From NCBI GenBank assembly GCA_038916785.1, contig JBCLBO010000006.1:11263-75262 (forward strand): a stretch of 64,000 bases of DNA. The letters are read 5' to 3'. The DNA is from VFKU01 sp038916785 (GTDB taxonomy: Bacteria > Hydrogenedentota > Hydrogenedentia > Hydrogenedentales > GCA-2746185). The notes below the pieces were generated by a model, which saw only the letters and a list, made by a program, of their open reading frames with translations, made no database searches and was not told the DNA's origin. Position 1 is the stretch's first letter. Every line of letters begins with the position of its first letter. Positions 1-7,867 of the stretch are shown one piece after another. A program made the translations under genes and the position numbers.

Positions 1-133
1 CTACGTGTTCCGTACCCGGGGCGAACTTGTGGCAGTTGGCGGATTTATGCTAAGGTTTATCGTTTTTCGCCTGTAAATCTGGACTTTTCTTCGGTGGTGG
101 CTCCCCGTGTCGCGGCGTAGAAGGAGAGTCGGT

Positions 134-913
134 GTGCGCGTACCGTTGATTGCGGCCAATTGGAAGTTGAACAAGACGATTGGCGAGGCGTCTGAATTTG
201 TGCGGGCGTTGGCTCCGAAGGTGCAGGGTGCGCAGGGCGTCGAGGTGGTGATTTGCCCGCCGTACACTGCGATTGCGGCGGTGGTGCAGGGTGCGGGGGG
301 GTCGGCGATTGCCGTCGGCGGGCAGGATTGCTATTCGAGGGCGAACGGCGCGTTCACCGGCGAGGTGTCGGCTCCGATGTTGAAAGACGCCGGGTGCCGG
401 TGGGTCATTGTCGGGCACAGCGAGCGGCGGCAGTTTTTCGGCGATACGGATGAGGTGGCGAACGCGAAATTGCGCGCGGCGCTGGCCGCGGGCTTGCGGG
501 TGATATTTTGTGTCGGCGAGACGCTGGACGAGCGGACGAAGGGCGACATGGATTCGGTGTTGCGCCGTCAGGTGCTGCATGGCCTGAAGGGCGCGACGGA
601 CGCGGACCTTGCGCGGATGGCGCTGGCGTATGAGCCGGTGTGGGCGATTGGCACGGGCGTGACGGCGTCGCCGGAGCAGGCGGACGAGGCGCAGGGATTT
701 GTGCGGGCGCTGGTGCGCGCGCAGTTTGGTGAAACTGCGGCGGAGTCGCTGCGGATTCAATATGGCGGGTCGGTGAATCGGGACAATGCGGCGGACTTGC
801 TCTCGCGGCCGGAAGTGGACGGCGCGCTGGTGGGCGGGGCGTCGCTCGAGGTGGAGAGTTTCGCGGCCATAGTGGCGGCGGGCGCGGCGGAAACTGCGCG
901 CGCTGCGCGATAA
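134..913 (+). CDS. tpiA: Triose-phosphate isomerase
   Basis: Interconverts dihydroxyacetone phosphate and glyceraldehyde 3-phosphate in cytoplasmic glycolysis and gluconeogenesis. The 259-residue product has the usual length and all signatures: N9-W10-K11 with the substrate-binding lysine, catalytic H95 in IVGHSERR, catalytic E167 in AYEPVWAIGTG, and the phosphate loops YGGSVN and GALVGGASL. I chose the GTG at 134 because AAGGAG lies 7 bases upstream and the protein then begins MRVPLIAANWK, the normal TIM start. An in-frame GTG at 107 would add nine arginine-rich residues and is unlikely. secG follows 15 bases downstream on the same strand, a common tpi-secG arrangement. The 133 bases before the gene hold no recognisable coding sequence. 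Identity is essentially certain. Confidence 0.97.
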   Translation: MRVPLIAANWKLNKTIGEASEFVRALAPKVQGAQGVEVVICPPYTAIAAVVQGAGGSAIAVGGQDCYSRANGAFTGEVSAPMLKDAGCRWVIVGHSERRQFFGDTDEVANAKLRAALAAGLRVIFCVGETLDERTKGDMDSVLRRQVLHGLKGATDADLARMALAYEPVWAIGTGVTASPEQADEAQGFVRALVRAQFGETAAESLRIQYGGSVNRDNAADLLSRPEVDGALVGGASLEVESFAAIVAAGAAETARAAR

Positions 914-928
914 AGGACGGGTTGATTC

Positions 929-1441
929 ATGATGGACAGAATTCTTTCGTGGGACACGCTGTGGAACGTATTGCTGGTGATGTATGTGCCGGCGTGCCTC
1001 GGGCTGGTGTTGATTGTGCTCTTGCAGAAGGGCAAGGGCACGGGCTTCGCGGGCGCCTTCGGCGGCGGGGCGGGTCCGGGATCGGAGACGGTGTTTGGTC
1101 CGCGCGCGGGCCAGACGCTGCCGGTGAAGCTGACGTATCTGGCGGCGATTATTTTCGTGTTGATTTCGCTGAGCATGTCGATGATAGCGAGCTACGTGGG
1201 CCGGGGCCGCGCGCCGGAGCTACTGGACGATGGGGGGGCTGGGCCTGCGGCGACCTCGACGGGTCTGGAAGATCTGGGTATTGGCGGTGGCAGGCAGGGC
1301 GCGGCGGAGAGTGGTGCTGCGCCGGTGCTAGCGCCGGCGGAAGTCGCGCCCGAAGCGGCCGCGCCGGGGCAGACTCCTGCGGCGGATGCCGGGGCGACTC
1401 CCGCGGAAGCGGCACCCGCGGAAACGCAGGCCCCGAATTAA
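929..1441 (+). CDS. secG: Preprotein translocase subunit SecG
   Basis: Inner-membrane accessory subunit of the SecYEG channel. The first 95 residues show the family layout: a hydrophobic segment at about 12-33, a glycine-rich cytoplasmic loop beginning LLQKGKGTGFAGAFGGG, and a second hydrophobic segment at about 72-92. The remaining roughly 75 residues form an Ala/Pro/Glu-rich, low-complexity tail. The 170-residue length exceeds the typical 75-130, and the excess lies entirely in this tail, which is likely disordered. Two adjacent ATGs (929 and 932) could serve as start. The gene lies 15 bases after tpiA and is probably co-transcribed with it. The family call is firm; the role of the tail is unknown. 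Confidence 0.93.
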   Translation: MMDRILSWDTLWNVLLVMYVPACLGLVLIVLLQKGKGTGFAGAFGGGAGPGSETVFGPRAGQTLPVKLTYLAAIIFVLISLSMSMIASYVGRGRAPELLDDGGAGPAATSTGLEDLGIGGGRQGAAESGAAPVLAPAEVAPEAAAPGQTPAADAGATPAEAAPAETQAPN

Positions 1442-1570
1442 TTGGGCCGCGGGTTGGAAGCATAAGACTTTCGAGCACGAGCGCGATTGCGAGTGGTCAT
1501 GACGGTGAAGCTTTCCTCCGTGGAGAATGAGAATATAGTGAGTGGCTTGCGAGCCGGTGCGCGGGGAAGT

Positions 1571-1650
1571 TGAGGTTGCTTCGCCGGCCGCGATGGGTTT
1601 CCCGCCGCGAAAGTGGGCCGGTGGCCGCGGCCTCCTCGCGATGGCGGGGG
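1571..1650. repeat. Dispersed intergenic element, copy 1 (upstream of murA)
   Basis: The 303-base gap between secG and murA holds no convincing gene. It contains a stretch starting GGTTGCTTCGCCGGCCGCG and ending GCGGCCTCCTCGCGATGG. A second copy with the same outer blocks but a different centre lies just downstream of murA at 3034-3113. The two outer blocks are imperfect inverted repeats of each other (TTGC and GGCCGCG match in the reverse complement), so the element can fold into a long hairpin. It resembles the widespread ATTGCTTCG...CCTCGCAACGACGG intergenic repeats of bacteria. No coding role is seen. Confidence 0.6.
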
Positions 1651-1744
1651 TGGGTGTAGCGGATTCTCGGAGTGGCACGATTACGGGCACGACGCGGGTT
1701 ACGATAGGGGTGAGGGTTCGTTTGGGAAGTTAGGGGGCCTGCGC

Positions 1745-2998
1745 ATGGACGAGATACTTGTTCGAGGGGGCATACCGCTGCGGGGGCGGGTGGTCGTGCG
1801 CGGTGCGAAGAATTCGGCGTTGCCGTTGATGGCGGCGGTGGTGGCCGCTCAAGAGCCCTGTGTGCTGCACAATGTGCCGTGTCTGCACGACATCTTTACG
1901 ATGGACAAAATCCTGACGTCGATGGGCATGGGCATCGACTTCACTGGCCAGACGATGACGCTGGACCCGACGACGCTGAATTCGAGCGAGGCCGCCTACG
2001 AACTCGTGCGCAAGATGCGGGCGTCGTTCTTCGTGTTGGGGCCGCTGTTGGCGCGCTATGGCAAGGCGAAGGTCTCGCTGCCGGGCGGGTGCGCGATCGG
2101 CGAGCGGCCGGTGGACATTCATTTGAAGGGCCTCACGTCGCTCGGCGCGGAAATACGCATAGAGGACGGGTATGTGGTGGCGCAGGGAAAATTGTGCGGG
2201 GCCAATGTCGGGCTGGATTTCCCGAGCGTGGGCGCGACGGAAAACCTGATGATGGCGGCGTCGACGGCGGACGGCGTGACGCGGCTGAACAATGTCGCGC
2301 GCGAGCCGGAGATTGTGGATCTCGCGGAGTTTTTGAACGCGATGGGCGCGCAGATTTCCGGCGCGGGCACGGACCTGATCACGATTGTGGGCGTGAAGGA
2401 GTTGAAGGGCGCGGTGCACGAGGTGATTCCCGACCGGATCGAGGCGGGGACTTTTTTGATTGCCGGGTTGGCGACGCGTGGCGACGTGACTGTGGCGAAG
2501 GCGAACGCGAGTCACCTCGAGCAATTCCTGGACAAGCTGCGCGAGATGGGCGCGACGGTCGAGACGCGCGGCAGCGATATCCGGGCGACCGCGCCGAATG
2601 GGTTGGTGTCGAAGGACGTGTCCACGCAGCCGTATCCCGGTTTTCCGACGGATTTGCAGGCGCAGATGATGACGCTGATGTGCATATCGCAGGGCACCAG
2701 CGTGATCCGCGAGTCGGTGTTCGAGAACCGCTTTATGCAGGTCGCCGAATTGCGGCGCATGGGCGCGGACATCGAGGTGCAGGGCAACACGGCGATCGTG
2801 CGCGGCGTGTCGGGCCTGTCCGGCGCGCCGGTGATGGCGAGCGACCTGCGCGCGAGCGCGGCGCTGGTGATTGCCGGGCTGATCGCGAGCAAGGGCGAGA
2901 CGCGGATTGCGCGCGTGTATCACATCGATCGCGGCTACGAGCGGATCGAGGAGCGGCTGGCGTCGCTGGGCGCGGACATCAAGCGGCTGCGGGAGTGA
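1745..2998 (+). CDS. murA: UDP-N-acetylglucosamine 1-carboxyvinyltransferase
   Basis: First committed step of peptidoglycan synthesis: transfers enolpyruvate from PEP to UDP-GlcNAc in the cytosol. The 417-residue length matches the family. Key residues are visible: K22-N23 in RGAKNSALP, the PEP-reactive C116 in LPGGCAIGERPVDIH (so the usual fosfomycin-sensitive Cys form), DRIEAGTFLIAG in the middle, and FPTDLQAQMM in the C-terminal half. The ATG at 1745 gives the canonical start MDEILVRGG, with an AGGGGG purine run about 9 bases upstream. The open frame extends further upstream but only through repeat-derived sequence. It is bracketed by two copies of one intergenic repeat. The presence of murA implies a peptidoglycan wall. 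Confidence 0.97.
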   Translation: MDEILVRGGIPLRGRVVVRGAKNSALPLMAAVVAAQEPCVLHNVPCLHDIFTMDKILTSMGMGIDFTGQTMTLDPTTLNSSEAAYELVRKMRASFFVLGPLLARYGKAKVSLPGGCAIGERPVDIHLKGLTSLGAEIRIEDGYVVAQGKLCGANVGLDFPSVGATENLMMAASTADGVTRLNNVAREPEIVDLAEFLNAMGAQISGAGTDLITIVGVKELKGAVHEVIPDRIEAGTFLIAGLATRGDVTVAKANASHLEQFLDKLREMGATVETRGSDIRATAPNGLVSKDVSTQPYPGFPTDLQAQMMTLMCISQGTSVIRESVFENRFMQVAELRRMGADIEVQGNTAIVRGVSGLSGAPVMASDLRASAALVIAGLIASKGETRIARVYHIDRGYERIEERLASLGADIKRLRE

Positions 2999-3033
2999 TT
3001 TAGGCCAGGACGAAACGTCGAGTGGCCGGCCGG

Positions 3034-3113
3034 AGAGATTGCTTCGCCGGCCGCGGGTCGGGACCGCCCCGGCAGTGTAGACTGGCATCGCGGCCTCCTC
3101 GCAACGACGGGGC
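3034..3113. repeat. Dispersed intergenic element, copy 2 (downstream of murA)
   Basis: Begins GAGATTGCTTCGCCGGCCGCG and ends GCGGCCTCCTCGCAACGACGG, sharing both outer blocks with the copy at 1571-1650. The centre differs between copies. It fills most of the murA-hisD gap, just before the T-rich stretch that precedes hisD. It could act as a transcription attenuator or simply be a dispersed repeat; no promoter or terminator can be assigned with confidence. Confidence 0.6.
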
Positions 3114-3159
3114 TTTTGTTTTTCTTTTCTTCAAGAAGTACGAACAGGTAGAGCGTGGC

Positions 3160-4464
3160 GTGAAGCGAATCAGTGTCCAATCGAATGAATCCTTTGAGGC
3201 TGCGGTGGCGCAGTTGTGTCACGCCGTGGCGCGGCCGGACGCGGACCGGGTGATCTTGGAGAAGGCCGAGGCGGCGCGGGCGATTGTGAGCGCCGTGCGC
3301 GAGTTGGGCGACGACGCGGTCGCGGATTACACGAAGCGCTTTGACGGCGCAGACTTGCGGCCGGATCAATTTGAAGTGACTTCGGCGGAGATCGACGCGG
3401 CGATGGGGAGTGTCGAGCCGGAATTGATCGCGGCGTTGCGGCGCGCACACGAGAATATCCGGCGATTTCACTCGAGGAACCTGCGGCAGTCGTGGGAAGA
3501 GACGCTCGAGGACGGGACTGTGCTGGGGCAGCGGATCGCGCCGATCGCGAGCGCGGGCGTGTACGTGCCGGGCGGGAAGGCGTTTTATCCTTCGTCGGTG
3601 CTGATGAACATCGTGCCGGCGCGCGTGGCGGGTGTGGAGGAAATCGTGATGGTCTCGCCGCCGTCGTACAAGGGCGGTATTCATCCGGTGGTGCTGGCGG
3701 CGGCGCGGATCGCGGGCGCTACGCGCGTGTTTCGCGTGGGCGGTGCGCAGGCGATCGCGGCGCTGGCCTACGGCACAAAGACGATTCCGCAGGTGCTGAA
3801 AATCACCGGGCCGGGCAATACGTACGTGACCGCGGCGAAGAGCCTGGTGCGCAGCATTGTCGATATCGACATGGAGGCGGGGCCGTCGGAGGTCGTGGTA
3901 ATCGCCGATGCGCATGCGAATCCGAGATTAGTGGCGGGCGAGTTGCTCGCGCAATCCGAGCACGATGAGGAAGCGACAAGTATTTTGATTACGACTTCGG
4001 CCGCGTTGTGCGACAAGGTCGCCAAGGCGATCGACGAGGAAATGAAGACCTTGTCCCGCCGGGAGATCATAGAGAAGTCACTCGCCGCGAACGGTGCGAT
4101 GGTGGTGGTGCGCGATTTGGACGAGGCGGCGCGGCTGTCGGACCTGCTGGGGCCCGAACATCTTGCGATTTATACGAAAGAGCCGCGTGCGGTGTATGCG
4201 AAGATCGGCGCGGCGGGGAGCATCATGCTGGGCGAGGCGACGACGGTGGTGCTCGGCGACTATTACGCCGGGCCGAACCACATTTTGCCGACGGGGCGCC
4301 GCGCGCGGTTTGCCAGCCCGCTGACGGCGGAGAATTTCCGGAAGGTATCGAGCGTGATCGAATTTACGCGGGAGCGCGTGAAGCAGGTGGCGCCGGACGT
4401 GTTGCGGCTGGCGCGTGCCGAGGAATTGACCGCGCACGCGCGCGCGATTGAGATGCGCCAATGA
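3160..4464 (+). CDS. hisD: Histidinol dehydrogenase
   Basis: Zinc- and NAD-dependent oxidation of L-histidinol to L-histidine, the last step of histidine biosynthesis. The 434-residue protein carries the family signatures: VYVPGGKAFYPSSVLMN, the GPGNTYVTAAK block, AGPSEVVVIAD, the zinc-ligand region AQSEHDEEA, LGPEHLAIYTKEP and GDYYAGPNHILPTG. The GTG at 3160 gives MKRISVQSNESF, a normal start. The longer open frame upstream covers the repeat and is not protein-like. The stop overlaps the start of hisC in an ATGA tetranucleotide, showing translational coupling. No other his genes lie in this window. Confidence 0.96.
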   Translation: MKRISVQSNESFEAAVAQLCHAVARPDADRVILEKAEAARAIVSAVRELGDDAVADYTKRFDGADLRPDQFEVTSAEIDAAMGSVEPELIAALRRAHENIRRFHSRNLRQSWEETLEDGTVLGQRIAPIASAGVYVPGGKAFYPSSVLMNIVPARVAGVEEIVMVSPPSYKGGIHPVVLAAARIAGATRVFRVGGAQAIAALAYGTKTIPQVLKITGPGNTYVTAAKSLVRSIVDIDMEAGPSEVVVIADAHANPRLVAGELLAQSEHDEEATSILITTSAALCDKVAKAIDEEMKTLSRREIIEKSLAANGAMVVVRDLDEAARLSDLLGPEHLAIYTKEPRAVYAKIGAAGSIMLGEATTVVLGDYYAGPNHILPTGRRARFASPLTAENFRKVSSVIEFTRERVKQVAPDVLRLARAEELTAHARAIEMRQ

Positions 4465-5513
4465 AGTATCAGCGCGAGTTGTTGAAGCCTGTGACGGGCT
4501 ACGTTCCCGGCGAGCAGCCCAAGCCGGGCGAGCGCATCATCAAGCTCAACACGAACGAGAACCCGTATCCGCCGACGCCCCGCGTGATGGAGGCGATCGC
4601 GGCGCTGGGTGCGGACGGCCTGCGGAGGTATCCCGACCCGAACGCGGTTGAACTGCGGAAGACCGCGGCGGAGTTGTACGGCTTCGCGGGGCCGGAGTGG
4701 GCAATCGCGGGCAACGGGTCGGACGAACTGCTCGCGATGATTGTGCGGACGTTTAGCGATCCCGGCGACACGATTTGGTCGGCGTACCCGACGTATTCGC
4801 TGTACGACACCTTGGTGACGCTGCACGGTGCGAAGTACGCGAGCGTGGACCTCGACAAGGACTTCCAAATGACGCCGGAGTTCTACACGCGCAAGGGCCG
4901 CGTATTTTTTCTCGCGCGTCCGAATGCGCCGAGCGGGGTGTCATCGCCGAAGTCGGAGGTCGAGAAGTTTTGCCGGAGTTTCGACGGGCTGGTCGTGATC
5001 GACGAGGCCTACGCCGATTTTGACGAAGACGACTGCATGGATTTTCCGCGGCGCTTTGAGAACGCGATCGTGACGCGGACGTTTTCAAAGTCCTATGGCC
5101 TTTGCGGATTGCGCGCGGGGTTGGCCTTTGCGCGGCCGGAGATCATCGCGGAGCTGATGAAGACGAAGGATTCGTACAACATGAGCGCGGTGAGCCAGGC
5201 GGGGGCGACGGCGGCCTTGCGCGATCAGGCGCACATGCGCGCGAATCGCGCGAAGGTCATTGCGACGCGTACGCGGATGACGGAGCAGTTGCGGCAGATT
5301 GGGTTTGTCGTGCCGGAGTCGCGGGGGAATTACGTGTTGGCGCGGTGGAATGGACGGCCTTCGGCGAAGGAAGTTTTCGGCGGGCTGCGCGAGCGGAGGA
5401 TTGTTGTGCGGTATTTCGAGGGGCGCGGACTGACCGATGCGATGCGGATTTCGGTTGGGACGGATGCCGAGACGGACGCGTTGTTGGCGGCGATTCGGGA
5501 GATTGTGAAGTAG
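4461..5513 (+). CDS. hisC: Histidinol-phosphate aminotransferase
   Basis: PLP-dependent transamination of imidazole-acetol phosphate to histidinol phosphate. Fold-type I aminotransferase of 350 residues: N-terminal LNTNENPYPPTP, the cofactor Asp/Tyr region VVIDEAYADF at about 178-187, and Schiff-base K210 in RTFSKSYGLCGLRAG. The C-terminal RISVGT is also as expected for HisC. Its start overlaps the hisD stop by 4 bases. Related HisC-like enzymes can act on aromatic amino acids, but coupling to hisD makes histidine synthesis the natural assignment. Confidence 0.95.
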   Translation: MKYQRELLKPVTGYVPGEQPKPGERIIKLNTNENPYPPTPRVMEAIAALGADGLRRYPDPNAVELRKTAAELYGFAGPEWAIAGNGSDELLAMIVRTFSDPGDTIWSAYPTYSLYDTLVTLHGAKYASVDLDKDFQMTPEFYTRKGRVFFLARPNAPSGVSSPKSEVEKFCRSFDGLVVIDEAYADFDEDDCMDFPRRFENAIVTRTFSKSYGLCGLRAGLAFARPEIIAELMKTKDSYNMSAVSQAGATAALRDQAHMRANRAKVIATRTRMTEQLRQIGFVVPESRGNYVLARWNGRPSAKEVFGGLRERRIVVRYFEGRGLTDAMRISVGTDAETDALLAAIREIVK

Positions 5514-5530
5514 CGGGCGAGTCCAGTTCA

Positions 5531-5616
5531 GCCGTCCCTCCGGGACTGGAATTTTTTCTAGGACCGAGACCCGCCGTTAAAACGGCGGGCTACTATCATG
5601 CCGCCCCTCCGGGGCT
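5531..5616. repeat. Paired-hairpin intergenic element
   Basis: Contains GTCCCTCCGGGAC, then the hairpin CCGCCGTTAAAACGGCGG, then the linker GCTACTATC and a second hairpin CCCCTCCGGGG. The same architecture (stem around TAAA or TTAA, CTACTATC linker, CCTCCGG-centred stem) recurs twice in tandem at 57067-57206. It is part of the 333-base gap after hisC, which otherwise holds only the 43-bp tandem array. Confidence 0.7.
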
Positions 5617-5633
5617 CAGCGCGAAGTCCCTCA

Positions 5634-5762
5634 GAAATCGCAACGATTCGGCCGGAACTATCTGAGGACTCCTACGGAAATCGCAACGATTCGGCCGGAA
5701 CTATCTGAGGACTCCTACAGAAATCGCAATGATTCGGTCGGAACTATCTGAGGACTCCTGCG
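5634..5762. repeat. Three tandem copies of a 43-bp repeat
   Basis: Three head-to-tail units begin at 5634, 5677 and 5720, each starting GAAATCGCAACGATTCGG or a one-base variant and ending CTGAGGACTCCT. The units differ at only a few positions, so the array is young. There are no spacers between units, which excludes CRISPR. It lies 85 bases upstream of the SDR start codon at 5847 and could influence that promoter. Confidence 0.9.
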
Positions 5763-5846
5763 AAACGTCCCGCGCTTTCTGCGGCTCTCGCCGCCGGACT
5801 ATTCTGGTTTGAATCCGGGTTACACTGGGCACGGGAGGACTCTGTC

Positions 5847-6695
5847 ATGGCACACAAGGGAGCGGTGGTCATCACCGGGGCATCGACGGGGATGGGCGAG
5901 CATTGCGCGCTGGGGCTGGCGGCGCGGGGGTATCGCGTGTTCGCGGGCGTGCGGAAGGCTGCGGATGGGGACGCATTGAAACGGCGCGCCTCGGGATTAC
6001 TCGAACCGCTTATCATCGACGTGGTGAGCGAGTCGGGCGTACGGGAGGCTGCTACGGTAGTGGAGCGGTCGCTCGGTGGCGAGCCGCTGATGGCGCTATG
6101 GAACAATGCCGGGATTACGGTGAATGGTCCGCTTGAGTTTTTGGCGCTGAACGATTTGCGGCGGCAGCTTGAGGTGAATGTGATCGGGCAGGTGGCGGCG
6201 ACGCAGGCTTTTCTGCCGATGATCCGGAAGTCGAAGGGCCGGATTCTCATTACGGGATCGATCGGCGGGTTCTTCACGACGCCGATGCTCGTTCCCTACT
6301 GCATGTCGAAGTACGCGATGGAGGCGATGGCGGACGGGCTGCGGCGGGAGTTGCGGCCCACGGGGGTGCGGGTGGTATTACTTGAGCCGGGCGGCATCCA
6401 GAGCAAGATTTGGGAGAAGGGCATTGGCGAGAGCGAGGTTTTCTTGAAGAACGCGCCTCCGCAGATGATGGAGGTGTACGGGTGGCTTGTGCAGGCCTTG
6501 CAGCGGCTCGCTCCGAAGATGGCTAGGGACGCGAAGCCGCCTCAGGAAGTGCTCGATTGCGTGATTCACGCGCTCGAATCGCCACGGCCGAAGACGCGCT
6601 ATCGGATGGGGCACAACTCTACTGCGCAGAAGATTATCGCTAGCCTGCCGGATCGCGTGCAGGACGCGCTGGTTGCGAAAATGATGGGCGGGTAG
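5847..6695 (+). CDS. Short-chain dehydrogenase/reductase
   Basis: NAD(P)-dependent oxidoreductase of the classical SDR family, 282 residues. It shows the nucleotide-binding glycine motif TGASTGMG at 10-17, NNAG at 86-89, catalytic S138 in ITGSIGG, and Y151/K155 in YCMSK, followed by the LEPGGIQSKIW segment. The size and the C-terminal extension after the core resemble 11-beta-hydroxysteroid or retinol dehydrogenase-like SDRs, but the substrate cannot be read from sequence. GGGAGGAC lies about 7 bases before the ATG. It stands alone between a tandem repeat and an ABC importer and appears to be its own transcription unit. Confidence 0.9.
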   Translation: MAHKGAVVITGASTGMGEHCALGLAARGYRVFAGVRKAADGDALKRRASGLLEPLIIDVVSESGVREAATVVERSLGGEPLMALWNNAGITVNGPLEFLALNDLRRQLEVNVIGQVAATQAFLPMIRKSKGRILITGSIGGFFTTPMLVPYCMSKYAMEAMADGLRRELRPTGVRVVLLEPGGIQSKIWEKGIGESEVFLKNAPPQMMEVYGWLVQALQRLAPKMARDAKPPQEVLDCVIHALESPRPKTRYRMGHNSTAQKIIASLPDRVQDALVAKMMGG

Positions 6696-6740
6696 TATCA
6701 CCTAAGAGCGGAGTGGGCCGTATCAGGGGGAACGAACCCC

Positions 6741-6764
6741 GATTACGAGCACGATTACGAGCAC
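6741..6764. repeat. Microrepeat GATTACGAGCAC x2
   Basis: Two perfect tandem copies of GATTACGAGCAC lie in the 167-base gap between the SDR gene and the solute-binding protein. Similar GATTACGA/GAGCACGA motifs recur in other gaps of this window (around 1470, 44813 and 52484), suggesting a genome-wide family of simple repeats. Confidence 0.6.
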
Positions 6765-6862
6765 GAACTGGGCACGCGCGAGCGGGTGGCGATGCATCGG
6801 TGAGTTCGCGGGTTGGGTTCTGTAGGATACGCTTTCCTGATCTGAGTTGGGAATTGTGGAGC

Positions 6863-7867
6863 GTGGACGTGCATCGATTTTTGTTGTTTGCGGCGGTGGC
6901 GGTGGTGCTTTGCGGCTGCGGCGCTTCGCGTGACGTCGTGGTCGTCATCAGTCCGCACGGTATGGATGTGGGGAAGGACTACGAGGCGCGGTTCGAGGCG
7001 GCGCACCCCGGCATCGACGTGCAGTGGCTCGATATGGGATCGCAGGAGGTGTATAGCAAGATCAGCGCGGAGCGGAACCGGCCGGCGTGCGACGTGTGGT
7101 GGGGCGCGCCGAGCACGATGTTCATGCAGGCGGCGAAGGAGGGCTTGCTGGAGGCGTATCGGCCGAGTTGGTCGGACGCGATGGCGCCGGCGGACAAGGA
7201 CGCGCAGGACCGCTGGTACGGAATTTATCAGACGCCGCTGGCGATGTTATTCAATACGCGCACGTACACGCGCGCCGAGGTGCCGCAGACCTGGGATGAA
7301 TTGCTCGATCCGAAGTGGACGGGGAAGATCACGATCCGCAAGCCGCTGGCCTCGGGCACGATGCGCACGTTTATCGGCGCGATGGTCCTGCGCGCGGAAA
7401 GCGAAGACGCCGGTATCGAATGGTTGAAGAAACTCCACGCGCAGACGAAGAGCTATCAGGAGACGCCGCAACTGCTCTTCGACAACCTCAAGCGCAGCGA
7501 GGACTTGATCAGCGTGTGGATCATGCCGGACGCGGTGTTGCAGCGCGAGCGGAACGGGAGCCCATTCGACTTTTATTTACCGAAACCCACGCCGGTCCTC
7601 ACGGAAGCGATCGCGATCGTGAAGGGTGCGCCGCACCGGAAGAATGCAGAATTGTTTTACGAGTTCGTGACGACGGCGGACGCGCTGGTGCACCAGGCGG
7701 AGGCCTACGCGAAGGTCCCGGCGCGCAAGGACATCGATCCGAAGCGGCTGCCGGCGTGGATCGCGCGAGAGACGATCGAGCCGATGGCGATTGACTGGGA
7801 GAAGTTCGCTGGGCAGGAGCAGAAATGGATGGAGCGCTGGGAAAAAGAGGTATACAGCGCGCGATGA
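6863..7867 (+). CDS. ABC transporter substrate-binding lipoprotein (iron/polyamine type)
   Basis: Periplasmic binding protein of the Fe(3+)/spermidine-type importer group, about 334 residues. Residues 1-19 form a lipoprotein signal: basic start, hydrophobic core FLLFAAVAVV and a lipobox-like LCGC with C19 as the lipidated residue. Mature features include WWGAPSTMFMQA, YGIYQTPLAMLFNTRTY and WTGKITIRKP, all typical of the family. Start is GTG at 6863 or, two codons later, GTG at 6869; the longer open frame upstream is not signal-like. It ends in an ATGA overlap with the ATPase gene. No permease gene is present beside the pair, although this importer class needs one. The ligand is not certain: ferric iron is the commonest, thiamine or a polyamine are alternatives. 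Confidence 0.88.
   Translation: MDVHRFLLFAAVAVVLCGCGASRDVVVVISPHGMDVGKDYEARFEAAHPGIDVQWLDMGSQEVYSKISAERNRPACDVWWGAPSTMFMQAAKEGLLEAYRPSWSDAMAPADKDAQDRWYGIYQTPLAMLFNTRTYTRAEVPQTWDELLDPKWTGKITIRKPLASGTMRTFIGAMVLRAESEDAGIEWLKKLHAQTKSYQETPQLLFDNLKRSEDLISVWIMPDAVLQRERNGSPFDFYLPKPTPVLTEAIAIVKGAPHRKNAELFYEFVTTADALVHQAEAYAKVPARKDIDPKRLPAWIARETIEPMAIDWEKFAGQEQKWMERWEKEVYSAR

Noticed and set aside
107..133. Upstream GTG start for tpiA
   Set aside because: It would add an Arg-run N-terminus unknown in TIM and lies before the clear AAGGAG; the GTG at 134 fits better.
1613..1744. N-terminal extension of MurA
   Set aside because: The extra 44 codons are repeat-derived sequence; known MurA proteins start at the equivalent of 1745.
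5634..5762. CRISPR array
   Set aside because: The 43-bp units are contiguous with no unique spacers, and there is no cas gene in the window.
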